60,018 nucleotides of DNA, from positions 1-60,018 of the forward strand of contig NZ_FOLM01000025.1 in NCBI RefSeq assembly GCF_900112355.1, written 5' to 3'. The translations under genes and the position numbers were made by a program. The notes under the pieces are model-generated. The model saw only the letters and a program-made list of their open reading frames with translations, did no database searches and was not told the DNA's origin. The DNA comes from Streptomyces aidingensis (GTDB lineage: Bacteria > Actinomycetota > Actinomycetes > Streptomycetales > Streptomycetaceae). This document shows positions 16,068 through 24,104 of this stretch, piece after piece. Numbering within the stretch: position 1 is the first letter of the stretch; every line of letters begins with the position of its first letter.

Positions 16068-17893
16068 CCCCGCCCGCCCTCCCTGGCCCGGGCGAGGTTC
16101 ACGCCGCTGGCGATGATCCCGATGTGACTGAACGCCTGGGGGAAGTTGCCCATGAACTCTCCTGTGGACGGGTTGATCTGTTCGGACATCAGGCCCAGCG
16201 GGCTCGCCCGGGCGCACAACGAGGCGTAGAGCTCCTCGGCCTGCTCGATCCGGCCCTGGCCGGTCAGGTTGTCGGCCAGCCAGAAACTGCACAGCACGAA
16301 GGCGCCCTCGTCGCCGGGCAGGCCGTCGGGCGACTCGGTGTGCAGATAGCGGTGGAGCAGTCCGTCACCTGCCGACAGGCGCTCGGCGATGGCCGCGGCG
16401 GTGGCCACCATCCGCGGGTGGCCGGCGTCCACGACATGGCGCAGCGGGAGCGCCAGCAGGCTCGCGTCCAGCATGCCGCCGCCGTCCAGGTGTGCGCTGA
16501 GGGTCTGCGCCGCCTCGTCCCAGGACCGCTCCAGAATGCGCCGGCGCAGCCGGCCGGCCGCGTCGCGCCAGCGGGCGACCGGCCAGGGCAGACCGAGGTG
16601 CTCACCGATCCGGGCGGCCCGGTCCAGGGCCACCTGGCACAGCGCGGCCGAGTAGGTGAACACCCGTCCCTCGCTGCGCACCTCCCAGATGCCCTGGTCC
16701 GGCTGGTTCCAGGTCCGCTCCGCCGCGTCGGCGAGTCCGGCCAGGCCGGACCGGAGCGCGGGCTGGATCTCGCCGCCGGCGCGCAGCCACTGATGGGCAC
16801 AGTCCAGGATCTCGCCGTAGACGTCGTGCTGGCGCTGGTCGGCCGCGCCGTTGCCCCACCGCACCGGGGCGGAGCGCCGGTAGCCCTCCAGTTCGCCGTC
16901 CTCGGTCTCGTCGGGCACCGGATCGCCCCGGACCCCGTACATGATTCTGGGCCGTCCGCCGTACTCGAAGGCGTCGAGCACCCAGCCGAGGAAGGCGTCG
17001 GCCTCCCCCCGGTAGCCGATGCGGCGCAGGGCGAACACGGCGAATGCCGCGTCGCGGATCCAGGCATAGCGGTAGTCCCAGTTGCGGACGCCGCCGATGG
17101 GTGCGGGCAGCGAGGAGGTGGGTGCCGCGACCAGCGAGCCGCTGGTCCAGTCATCGCACAGTTTCAGGGTGATCGCGGCGCGTCTGACGAGGGCTTCCTC
17201 GGGACCGCGGTAGTCGAGACGGCTCATCCAGCGGCGCCACGCGTCGGCGGTCGCCCGCAGCGTCGCGGCGGTGTCGTACCGATGGTGACGATGGAAGCGG
17301 CCCCAGGACAGCACGAGCTCCAGGCGGTCGCCCTGCCGCAGCTCGTGGGTGCTGCGCAGACCGGTCAGGGGGCGGTTGGACCGCAGGTGGAGCCGCAGGT
17401 CCGGCCGCCGGGCGGGCAGCACCTCCAGCCCGCTGAACAATGCCCGCGTCCGCGCGCCGCCCCGGGGCTCCAGCTCCGCCCGAAGGCGGACCTCCCCGGC
17501 CAGCACCACGGCGGAACGTACCAGCTCGGCCCGGTCGGCCGGTGCGTCGTCGGTGAGGTCGGCGCCGGAGCGCAGGGCCAGGGCATCGGTGATGCGCACC
17601 AGGCCGGTGGGGCTGCGCAGCTCGGTCGTCAGCACGCCGGTGTCCGGTTCATAGCGCTGGCGGGCCTCGGTCAGCTCCTCTGGTGCCAGGGTGAAATGGC
17701 CGCCCCGTGCGTGATCCAGCACACCGCAGAACAGGGGTTCGGAATCGAACCGGGGCAGGCACATCCAGGGGATGGAGCCGTCCAGGCCGACCAGCGCGGC
17801 GGTCGTCCCGTCGCCGATGAGGCCGAGATCCTCCAGCGGCAGGTAGCCGTCCCGCTTGCGGACCGGCCGGAACGGTGGATCAGGATCGTGCAT
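16064..17893 (-). CDS. GH15 family glucoamylase/trehalase-like hydrolase
   Basis: Predicted inverting alpha-glucosidase of 609 residues. The N-terminal beta domain contains DGSIPWMCLPRFDS. The barrel carries RNWDYRYAWIRDAAF, the classic GH15 block with the catalytic Glu/Asp region, and LGLMSEQINPSTGEFMGNFPQAF near the end with the second catalytic Glu. No signal peptide, so it acts inside the cell; substrates could be trehalose, maltodextrin or glycogen-derived oligosaccharides. Many bacterial cytoplasmic members are trehalases. It is followed directly by the G6PDH-like gene and preceded by an SRPBCC gene 42 bp upstream, probably one operon. Confidence 0.88.
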   Translation of the reverse strand: MHDPDPPFRPVRKRDGYLPLEDLGLIGDGTTAALVGLDGSIPWMCLPRFDSEPLFCGVLDHARGGHFTLAPEELTEARQRYEPDTGVLTTELRSPTGLVRITDALALRSGADLTDDAPADRAELVRSAVVLAGEVRLRAELEPRGGARTRALFSGLEVLPARRPDLRLHLRSNRPLTGLRSTHELRQGDRLELVLSWGRFHRHHRYDTAATLRATADAWRRWMSRLDYRGPEEALVRRAAITLKLCDDWTSGSLVAAPTSSLPAPIGGVRNWDYRYAWIRDAAFAVFALRRIGYRGEADAFLGWVLDAFEYGGRPRIMYGVRGDPVPDETEDGELEGYRRSAPVRWGNGAADQRQHDVYGEILDCAHQWLRAGGEIQPALRSGLAGLADAAERTWNQPDQGIWEVRSEGRVFTYSAALCQVALDRAARIGEHLGLPWPVARWRDAAGRLRRRILERSWDEAAQTLSAHLDGGGMLDASLLALPLRHVVDAGHPRMVATAAAIAERLSAGDGLLHRYLHTESPDGLPGDEGAFVLCSFWLADNLTGQGRIEQAEELYASLCARASPLGLMSEQINPSTGEFMGNFPQAFSHIGIIASGVNLARAREGGRG

Positions 17894-17935
17894 GCCGCCT
17901 CGCTTCCGCGGCGCCGGGGTGCGGTCCGGTGGAGA

Positions 17936-18421
17936 TCATGCCGGTGCGGCGGGCCGCCGCCGTGCCGGGGACGGGCGCGCATGCTCCCGCACCGCGATCC
18001 GGGCCAGCTTCGTCAGCATGATGCCGTTGCGGATCCGGACGGCGTAGTCGACGGGGAGTCCGTGCATCCGCGTGCCGGGGCCCCGGAGGGGATGCCAGTC
18101 GAGAACGAAGAGGGTGTGCCCGCCCCAGGGGATCAGGTTCATGGCGATGCGGGCCGCCCCGAAGGGGTGCGCCTGTGCTTCCAGCTCCAGCCGGCTGCGG
18201 GGTTCGCACAGGCGCACGACGCAGGTGTCGTCCAGGGTCAGCGGGCCGATGCCGACCCGGACCCGCAGGCCGGCGCCCACCTCGGGCCAGGCCGGGTCCA
18301 CGGCCAGGACCCGCCGCGTTCCCGTCACCCACTCGCCGTAGCGGTGCCCGTCGGCGAGCAGGTCCCAGACCTCGGACCGGGAACTGAGGATCAGGCGGTG
18401 GTTCCGGGCCACACCGACCAC
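17936..18421 (-). CDS. SRPBCC-family protein
   Basis: A 161-residue protein of the START/Bet v1-like (polyketide cyclase/dehydrase) fold, judged from the N-terminal block RSEVWDLLADGHRYGEWVTG and the alternating strand pattern. Such proteins bind hydrophobic ligands or act as lipid-transfer or cyclase proteins, and most are uncharacterised. A C-terminal Arg/Ala/Pro tail is likely disordered. The start is GTG 18421. It lies just upstream of the GH15 and G6PDH-like genes on the same strand. No polyketide genes are nearby, so I do not assign a cyclase role. Confidence 0.75.
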   Translation of the reverse strand: MVGVARNHRLILSSRSEVWDLLADGHRYGEWVTGTRRVLAVDPAWPEVGAGLRVRVGIGPLTLDDTCVVRLCEPRSRLELEAQAHPFGAARIAMNLIPWGGHTLFVLDWHPLRGPGTRMHGLPVDYAVRIRNGIMLTKLARIAVREHARPSPARRRPAAPA

Positions 18422-18563
18422 GCTCCTCGGGGAAGAGGGAAGACGCGGGCCGTCCCGCGCAGCGGCCCCGGCATCGGGATTCGTCCCATGGCCGTCAGGC
18501 TAGGTGCTGGGGCCGGGGAGCGCCGCCGCGGCAAGCCGATCGGGTCAGCGGGTCAGCCGGGCA

Positions 18564-18589
18564 GCCGGGGCGGCCCCGGAGCCGCCCCG
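18564..18589 (-). terminator. hairpin downstream of FAH-family gene
   Basis: 10-bp stem CCGGGGCGGC / GCCGCCCCGG with a 6-base loop, 20 bp past the stop of the FAH-family gene. Confidence 0.55.
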
Positions 18590-18609
18590 GGGCCGCTCCG
18601 CGGGAGGGC

Positions 18610-19800
18610 TCACAGCAGTCCGCGCCGGGCCAGGCTGCGCATCAGCGCGCGGACGCCGAAGGACCACGGCGCGGCCTGTTCGCTGGGGATGACGGTGTTG
18701 ACCAGGGCGCCGAGCCGGGGGCTGGAGATCCGCACGAGGTCGCCGGGCTCATGGGTGAAGCCCGCTCCGGGGGCGTGCCGGTCCTCGGTGGGGGCGAACA
18801 GGGTGCCGGTGAACAGCACGAAACCGTCCGGGTACTGGTGGTGCGCGCCGTGGGTGGCCGCCACCAGGTCCAGCACGTCGCGGCTGATCTCGCGCATCGA
18901 GCTGCTGCCGTGCAGCACATAGCCGTCCGGGCCGTCGATCCGCAGGCCGATGTCGAGCGTGCGCACGTCGTCGATGCCGAAGCCGTCGTCCAGCAGCCGC
19001 ACGAACGGCCCGATCGCGCAGGAGGCGTTGTTGTCCTTGGCGCGGGACAGCAGCAGCGCGCTGCGCCCCTCGATGTCCCTGAGGTTGACGTCGTTGCCCA
19101 GGGTCGCGCCGCGCACCCGGCCGCGCGAGTCCACGACCAGAACGGCCTCGGGCTCGGGGTTGTTCCACACCGAGGCGGCCAGCACCCCGATATCGGCTCC
19201 GGTGCCGACCGCGGACAGCACCGGGGCCTTGGTGAAGATTTCCGGGTCCGGCCCGATCCCGACCTCCAGATACTGCGACCACAGCCCCTCGGCCACCAGG
19301 AGTTCCCTGGCCTCGGCGGCCTCCGGCGAGCCGGGGCGGAGGCCGTCGAGCGCGCCGCCCACCACCTGCCCGACCCGGTCCCGTATCCGGGCGGCCTGCG
19401 CCGGATCGCCGCCGGTGCGCTCCTCGATGACGCGCTCCAGCAGGCTGCGGGCGAAGGTGACGCCCGCGGCCTTGATCACCTGGAGGTCGACGGGGGCGAG
19501 CAGGTGCGGGGCGTCCCGGCGGCCGGCGGCGGTCGCCTCCAGCAGCTCGTCGAGGTGCCAGACGTGTCCGCCGGGGGCCTCCCGGACGACGGTGGCCGGG
19601 TCGTCGTGTTCCAGCAGGTCGGAGACGGTGGGCGCGACGGCGGTGAGGTCCACGACCCGCTCGCCGCGCACCGCGGCCACGCACGGCCCGTCCCACCGCG
19701 GCTCGTGGACGCGGGCGACCAGGGCGGCCCGGTCCGCGTCCGACGGAAGGACGGTGCCGGGCGCCAGGACGGGGCGGGGGCGGTGTGCTGCCGGTTCCAC
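18610..19800 (-). CDS. fumarylacetoacetate hydrolase-family enzyme (AraD1/2-keto-3-deoxy-sugar-acid type)
   Basis: FAH-fold protein of 396 residues with the metal-binding block GIGPDPEIFTKAPVLSAVG, then NNPEPEAVLVV and GNDVNLRDIEGRSALLLSRA. FAH-type enzymes next to sugar-acid dehydratases act on 2-keto-3-deoxy sugar acids, as dehydratases in nonphosphorylative pentose pathways or as hydrolases of diketo intermediates. GTG start at 19800, 48 bp after the dehydratase stop, so cotranscribed. The substrate is inferred from context; L-arabonate, D-xylonate and hexonate derivatives are all possible. Confidence 0.82.
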   Translation of the reverse strand: MEPAAHRPRPVLAPGTVLPSDADRAALVARVHEPRWDGPCVAAVRGERVVDLTAVAPTVSDLLEHDDPATVVREAPGGHVWHLDELLEATAAGRRDAPHLLAPVDLQVIKAAGVTFARSLLERVIEERTGGDPAQAARIRDRVGQVVGGALDGLRPGSPEAAEARELLVAEGLWSQYLEVGIGPDPEIFTKAPVLSAVGTGADIGVLAASVWNNPEPEAVLVVDSRGRVRGATLGNDVNLRDIEGRSALLLSRAKDNNASCAIGPFVRLLDDGFGIDDVRTLDIGLRIDGPDGYVLHGSSSMREISRDVLDLVAATHGAHHQYPDGFVLFTGTLFAPTEDRHAPGAGFTHEPGDLVRISSPRLGALVNTVIPSEQAAPWSFGVRALMRSLARRGLL

Positions 19801-19848
19801 GGTGCTGCTCTCCCGGTTTCGAGGGGTGGTGACGCCGGTGCCGCCGGC

Positions 19849-21585
19849 TCAGTGCGAGTCGCGCGGGACCTCGTGCCCGCGGCAGCCCCGCAGGAAGCCG
19901 AAGTCGGCGCCCTTGTCGGCCTGTTCGACGTGCTGGGTGTAGAGCCAGGCATAGCCGCTGCGGTGCGGGGCCGCGGGCGCCCGCCATGCCTCCCGGCGGC
20001 GCCGCAGTTCGGCCTCGTCCACGTCCAGTCGCAGGGTGCGCTGCGGCACGTCGAGGACGATCGGGTCCCCGTCCCGCACCAGGGCGAGGGGCCCGCCGAC
20101 GGCGGCCTCGGGCGCCACGTGCAGGACCACGGTGCCGTACCCGGTGCCGCTCATCCGGCCGTCGCAGATGCGCACCATGTCCCGGATGCCGGCCTTCAGC
20201 AGCCTGGCGGGCAGCGGGACGTTGGAGACCTCCGGCATGCCGGGGTAGCCCTTGGGGCCTGCGTTGCGGATGACCAGCACGGTGTTCTCGTCGACATCGA
20301 GCTCCGGGTCGTCGGCGACCCGGTGGTATTCCTCGGGGGAGTCGAAGACGCGTGCCGGTCCGCGGTGGGTGAGCAGGTGCGGCGAGGCGGCGGACTGCTT
20401 GAGCACCGCGCCGTCCGGACACAGGTTGCCGCGCAGGACGGCGGTGCCGGTGCCGGCCGGCTGGAACGGCGCGTCCAGGCCGGTGATGACGTCCGGATCG
20501 AGCCGCTCGGCGTCCGCGACGTTCTCGGCGATGCCGCGCCCGGTGACCGTGATCTGCCCGCCGTGCAGCAGGCCGCCGCGGAGGAGTTCGGCCATGACCG
20601 CGGGCAGCCCGCCCGCGTAGCAGAAGTCCTCCATCAGATAGCTGCCGCTGGGCATCAGATTGACCAGGGTCGGCACCGCACGGGCCTGGGCGTCGAAGTC
20701 CTCCAGGCTCAGGGGGACACCGACGCGTCCGGCGAGGGCGGTGAGATGGATGATGGCGTTGGTGGAGCCGCCGATGGCCGCGTTGACCCGGATGGCGTTC
20801 TCGAACGCCCGGCGGGTCAGGATCCGCGAGGGCCGCAGTTCCTCCTCCACCATCCGCACGATGCGCTGCCCGGCCGCCTGTGCGGTCTCCATCCGCCGGG
20901 AATCCACGGCCGGCCAGGCCGCCGAGCCGGGCAGCTGCATGCCGAGTGCCTCGGCCACGCAGGCCATCGTCGAAGCGGTGCCCATGGTCATGCAGTGGCC
21001 GGCCGAGCGGGCCATGCAGCCCTCGGCGAAGAAGCACTCCTCCTGCGTCATCCGGCCGGTCTTCAGGTCCTCCTCGAACTTCCACACCTGGGTGCCCGAG
21101 CCCACGTCCCGGCCCCGGTACTTGCCGTTGAGCATCGGCCCGCCGGTGACCATGATCGCGGGCAGGTCGACGCTGGCGGCGCCCATCAGCATGGCGGGCG
21201 TCGTCTTGTCGCAGCCGGACAGCAGCACGACACCGTCCAGCGGGTTGGCCCGGATCAGCTCCTCGACCTCCATGGCCATGAGGTTGCGGTAGAGCATGGC
21301 GGTGGGACGCATCAGGGTCTCGCCGGTGGCCATGGTGGGGAACTCCAGCGGGAAGCCGCCCGCCTGCCACACCCCGCGCCTGACGGCTTCGGCCACCCGC
21401 GTCAGATGGGCGTTGCACGGGGCGAGTTCCGAGGCGCTGGTCGCGATGCCGATGACGGGGCGGCCGTCGAGCACCTCGTGGCCGAATCCCTGGTTGCGCA
21501 TCCAGGAGCGGTACAGCATCCCGCTGCGGCCCTGGGCGCCGAACCATGCCTGGCTGCGGCGGCCCGTCCGGTTCGCGTCCGTCAT
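19849..21585 (-). CDS. IlvD/Edd-family sugar-acid dehydratase (arabonate/xylonate type)
   Basis: Iron-sulfur dehydratase of 578 residues, predicted to turn an aldonic acid into its 2-keto-3-deoxy acid. Cluster ligands are visible in SGCDKTTPAM and AEGCMARSAGHCMTMG. IGGSTNAIIHL and CDGRMSGTGYG are family blocks. The extended C-terminus (DVDEAELRRRR, YTQHVEQADKGADFGFLRG) is typical of sugar-acid dehydratases rather than IlvD itself. ATG 21585 is preferred over ATG 21591 because GAGGAG lies 7 bases upstream. The ribosome site sits in a triple 11-bp tandem repeat. It is divergent from a GntR regulator with a 17-bp palindrome between them. Confidence 0.88.
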   Translation of the reverse strand: MTDANRTGRRSQAWFGAQGRSGMLYRSWMRNQGFGHEVLDGRPVIGIATSASELAPCNAHLTRVAEAVRRGVWQAGGFPLEFPTMATGETLMRPTAMLYRNLMAMEVEELIRANPLDGVVLLSGCDKTTPAMLMGAASVDLPAIMVTGGPMLNGKYRGRDVGSGTQVWKFEEDLKTGRMTQEECFFAEGCMARSAGHCMTMGTASTMACVAEALGMQLPGSAAWPAVDSRRMETAQAAGQRIVRMVEEELRPSRILTRRAFENAIRVNAAIGGSTNAIIHLTALAGRVGVPLSLEDFDAQARAVPTLVNLMPSGSYLMEDFCYAGGLPAVMAELLRGGLLHGGQITVTGRGIAENVADAERLDPDVITGLDAPFQPAGTGTAVLRGNLCPDGAVLKQSAASPHLLTHRGPARVFDSPEEYHRVADDPELDVDENTVLVIRNAGPKGYPGMPEVSNVPLPARLLKAGIRDMVRICDGRMSGTGYGTVVLHVAPEAAVGGPLALVRDGDPIVLDVPQRTLRLDVDEAELRRRREAWRAPAAPHRSGYAWLYTQHVEQADKGADFGFLRGCRGHEVPRDSH

Positions 21586-21592
21586 CTGCATA

Positions 21593-21625
21593 CTCCTCGC
21601 CCGCTCCTCGCCCGCTCCTCGCCCG
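21593..21625. repeat. three tandem 11-bp repeats carrying GAGGAG ribosome sites
   Basis: Unit CTCCTCGCCCG (plus strand) occurs three times without mismatch directly before the dehydratase gene. On the transcribed strand each unit gives GAGGAG, so three Shine-Dalgarno-like sites are stacked 11 bases apart. Slippage could change copy number and tune translation. Confidence 0.85.
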
Positions 21626-21658
21626 TTCGGGCGGGCACCCAGGCCGGTACCATGACGA

Positions 21659-21675
21659 CAATCATTAAATGATTG
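21659..21675. promoter_or_regulatory. GntR/FadR-type operator
   Basis: CAATCATTAAATGATTG is a perfect palindrome around one central base, between the divergent dehydratase and GntR genes. A further ATGATTG half-site follows at once (21677-21683). FadR-subfamily regulators commonly bind such A/T-rich sites. Confidence 0.75.
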
Positions 21676-21707
21676 GATGATTGGTGTCCAGGGGGTGAGC
21701 GAAGGCC

Positions 21708-22424
21708 GTGGTGCATTTCCGGACCATGCATCAGCGCGTGGTCGACGAACTCGGCCGCCGCATCGTGGGCGGCGCATGGGAGCCGGGGCAGCCGCTGCCG
21801 GTCGAGGAGGCGCTCGCCGCCGACATCGGCGTCAGCCGCGGCGTGCTGCGGGAGGCGGTCAAGGCCCTGGCGGCCAAGGGGATGCTGGCCGTGCGTCCGC
21901 GCACCGGCACCCGCGTGCTGCCCCCGGAGCACTGGAACCATCTGGACCGCGACGTGCTGCGCTGGAAACAGGCCGGAGACCCCGCGGCCCTGCTGCGCGA
22001 CACCGGCGAGCTGCGCCGGATCGTCGAGCCCGAGGCCGCCAGGCTCGCCGCCGGCCGGGCCGGACCGGCCGAGCTGCGCGCCCTGCACGACGCCCTGGCG
22101 GCCATGGAGGCCGCCGCGGCGCGGCCGGAACGCGGCGGCTATGTCGAGGCCGACATCGCCTTCCATCGCGCCCTGCTCAACGCGAGCGGCAACCGCCTCC
22201 TCGGCTCACTGGGCCGTGCGGTGGACATCGCGCTGGAGCACAGCTTCCTGATCAGCACCCAGACCCCCGGCGCGGCCGAGGCCTCGCTGGCACCCCACCG
22301 CGCCATCGTCGAAGCCGTGGCGGCCGGCGACCCCGCGGCGGCCTCGGCGGCCGTGCTGGCGGTCATCGAGGCCGCCGAGCGGGAGATCGCCGGCTCCCCG
22401 GGACTGCCGCGGGATCCCGGCTGA
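21708..22424 (+). CDS. GntR-family regulator, FadR/FCD subfamily
   Basis: Regulator of 238 residues. The N-terminal winged helix reads LGRRIVGGAWEPGQPLPVE then DIGVSRGVLREAVKALAAKGM. The C-terminal all-helical FCD domain has metal or ligand residues in RRIVEPEAARLAA, EADIAFHRALLNASGN and HRAIVEAVAAGD. FCD members usually sense carboxylates such as sugar acids, which suits the divergent dehydratase and FAH genes. The GTG at 21708 is the annotated start; a second GTG follows at once. It probably represses both directions through the palindrome at 21659-21675. Confidence 0.9.
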   Translation: MVHFRTMHQRVVDELGRRIVGGAWEPGQPLPVEEALAADIGVSRGVLREAVKALAAKGMLAVRPRTGTRVLPPEHWNHLDRDVLRWKQAGDPAALLRDTGELRRIVEPEAARLAAGRAGPAELRALHDALAAMEAAAARPERGGYVEADIAFHRALLNASGNRLLGSLGRAVDIALEHSFLISTQTPGAAEASLAPHRAIVEAVAAGDPAAASAAVLAVIEAAEREIAGSPGLPRDPG

Positions 22425-22460
22425 CCCCGGCGGCCGCCCGTCGCGACGGCCGCGGGCTGC

Positions 22461-22487
22461 TTGACAGCCCCTGTACCGACCGGTCTA
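22461..22487 (+). promoter_or_regulatory. TetR-gene promoter with overlapping operator
   Basis: TTGACA (22461-22466) is a consensus -35. The near-palindrome TACCGACCGGTCTA (22474-22487) fills the spacer and -10 region. It resembles TAGACC/GGTCTA operators of LmrA-type TetR regulators, so autorepression is likely. Confidence 0.65.
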
Positions 22488-22506
22488 CTGGGGCGTGGAG
22501 GCCGAC

Positions 22507-23124
22507 ATGGAGCCACGGAAATCCCCCGGAAGCGCCCCCGGGAGCACCCCCGGCCGGCTGGTGACCACCACCGCCGCGCTGCTGCGCGAGCGCGGCTTCC
22601 ACGGCGCCGGGCTCACCGAGATCCTCACCGCCAGCGGCGTGCCCAAGGGCTCGCTCTACCATCACTTCCCCGGCGGCAAGTCCGAGCTCGCCGCCGAGGC
22701 GGTACGGCAGTCGGCGGCCGGCATGGTGGCCGCTCTGGAACGCTTCGCCGACCGCGCCGGATCGACCGGGGCGGCGGTACGCGCCTTCTGCGACCGCTAC
22801 GCCGAGGACCTGGCGGCCAGCGACTTCCGCGACGGCTGCCCGCTGGCCGCCGTCGCCGCCGAGAGCGGCGCCCTGCACGAGACCGTGCGCCGGGAAATCG
22901 GTGCCGCCATGGAGCTGCTGGTCGGCACCTTCGCCCGCCGCATCGCCGCCGAGAACCCCGCCCATCCCGATCCGGCCGCCCTGGCCATGGAGATCGTCGC
23001 GGCCGTCGAGGGCGCCCTGCTGCTGGCCAAGGCGCTCCGCTCCACCGCCCCGCTGAAGACGGTCAGCGAACGCCTCGCCGGCCGTATCGCCGCCGAACTG
23101 CACCCCCGAGGACATCCCGCATGA
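22507..23124 (+). CDS. TetR/AcrR-family repressor, LmrA/YxaF type
   Basis: Repressor of about 205 residues. The N-terminal helix-turn-helix shows LTEILTASGVPKGSLYHHFPGGK, the classic TetR block. The C-terminal ligand domain has the DGCPLAAVAAES segment typical of the LmrA/YxaF group, which respond to drugs or flavonoids. I chose ATG 22507 because GGAGG stands 5 bases upstream; GTG 22495 lacks a site. The stop overlaps the hydrolase start (ATGA), so both are in one transcript, probably self-controlled through 22474-22487. Confidence 0.88.
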   Translation: MEPRKSPGSAPGSTPGRLVTTTAALLRERGFHGAGLTEILTASGVPKGSLYHHFPGGKSELAAEAVRQSAAGMVAALERFADRAGSTGAAVRAFCDRYAEDLAASDFRDGCPLAAVAAESGALHETVRREIGAAMELLVGTFARRIAAENPAHPDPAALAMEIVAAVEGALLLAKALRSTAPLKTVSERLAGRIAAELHPRGHPA

Positions 23125-23969
23125 CCGCGACCTCCGCCCGCCAGGACATCCGGATACCCGCCCGGGACGGCTACCGGCTCGCCGCCACCCGCTACGGCTC
23201 CGGCCCCCGCGCCGTCGTCATCAGCTCGGCCACCGCCGTCCCGCGCGGCTACTACCGGGCCTATGCCACCGCCCTGGCAGACCGCGGCTACACCGTCCTC
23301 ACCTACGACTACCGGGGAATCGGCGGCTCGCGGCCGGAGACCGGCCTGCGCGGCTTCCCGGCCACGGCCGCCGACTGGGCGCTCAAGGACATGGCCGGGG
23401 TGCTCGACCATGTGACCGGCACCCTCCGTCCCGAGCGCCTCTTCCTGGTCGGCCACAGCTTCGGCGGGCAGGCGGCCGGGCTGCTGGACAACACCGCCGC
23501 GGTGGACGGGATGATCACCGTCTCCTCCCAGAGCGGCTACTGGCGTTACCAGGGCCGCCGCCAGCGCCTCCCGGTCGCCTTCCACACCCGGGTCACCCTG
23601 CCGCTGCTCTCCCGCGCCCTGGGATACATGCCCTGGAGCCGCTTCTCCTCGGCCCAGGACCTCCCCGGGGGCGTGGCCCTCCAGTGGTCCCGCTGGTGCC
23701 GCGACCCCCGCTATCTGCTGGGCGATGCCACTCTTCCCGTCGAGCGCTACCGGACATTCCACGCCCCCGTCCTGGCCTACTCCATCGACGACGACGCCTG
23801 GGGCACCGCCCGCTCGGTCGACGCCATGATGGCCGCCTATCCCCGCCTGGAGCGCCGCCATCTGCGCCCCGCCGACCACGGGCTCCGCGGGCTGGGCCAC
23901 TTCGGCTTCTTCCGCAGCGGCTCGGAACCCGTGTGGGAGGAGACCTTCGCCTGGCTCGGCGCCCGCTGA
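23121..23969 (+). CDS. alpha/beta hydrolase
   Basis: Serine hydrolase of 282 residues with nucleophile elbow GHSFGGQ, YDYRGIGGS after the third strand, and a late GLGHFGFF segment holding the probable catalytic His. It resembles predicted alpha/beta-hydrolase YheT/esterase-like proteins with a WSRW motif, of unknown substrate. No signal peptide. The four-base overlap with the TetR gene means its level follows that regulator, hinting at detoxification of the inducing compound. Confidence 0.85.
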   Translation: MTATSARQDIRIPARDGYRLAATRYGSGPRAVVISSATAVPRGYYRAYATALADRGYTVLTYDYRGIGGSRPETGLRGFPATAADWALKDMAGVLDHVTGTLRPERLFLVGHSFGGQAAGLLDNTAAVDGMITVSSQSGYWRYQGRRQRLPVAFHTRVTLPLLSRALGYMPWSRFSSAQDLPGGVALQWSRWCRDPRYLLGDATLPVERYRTFHAPVLAYSIDDDAWGTARSVDAMMAAYPRLERRHLRPADHGLRGLGHFGFFRSGSEPVWEETFAWLGAR

Positions 23970-24104
23970 CCCCGTTCGCCACCGCGACCGCCGACGGCCC
24001 CCGGGCCCCGCCGCCCGGGTGAGGTAGGTTCTTCGCCACGCATTCCGCCACCGAAGAGAACCCGCGTCCGCGGTCGCCGCACGGCAGAGAGCAGGGGTAA
24101 GGGC

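Noticed and set aside
17936..18421. SRPBCC protein as a polyketide cyclase
   Set aside because: No polyketide synthase genes are nearby and the fold is used for many unrelated roles.
21593..21625. Tandem 11-bp repeats as a CRISPR-like array or plasmid iterons
   Set aside because: No spacers, only three units, no cas or rep genes. The units are Shine-Dalgarno-like and sit at a start codon.
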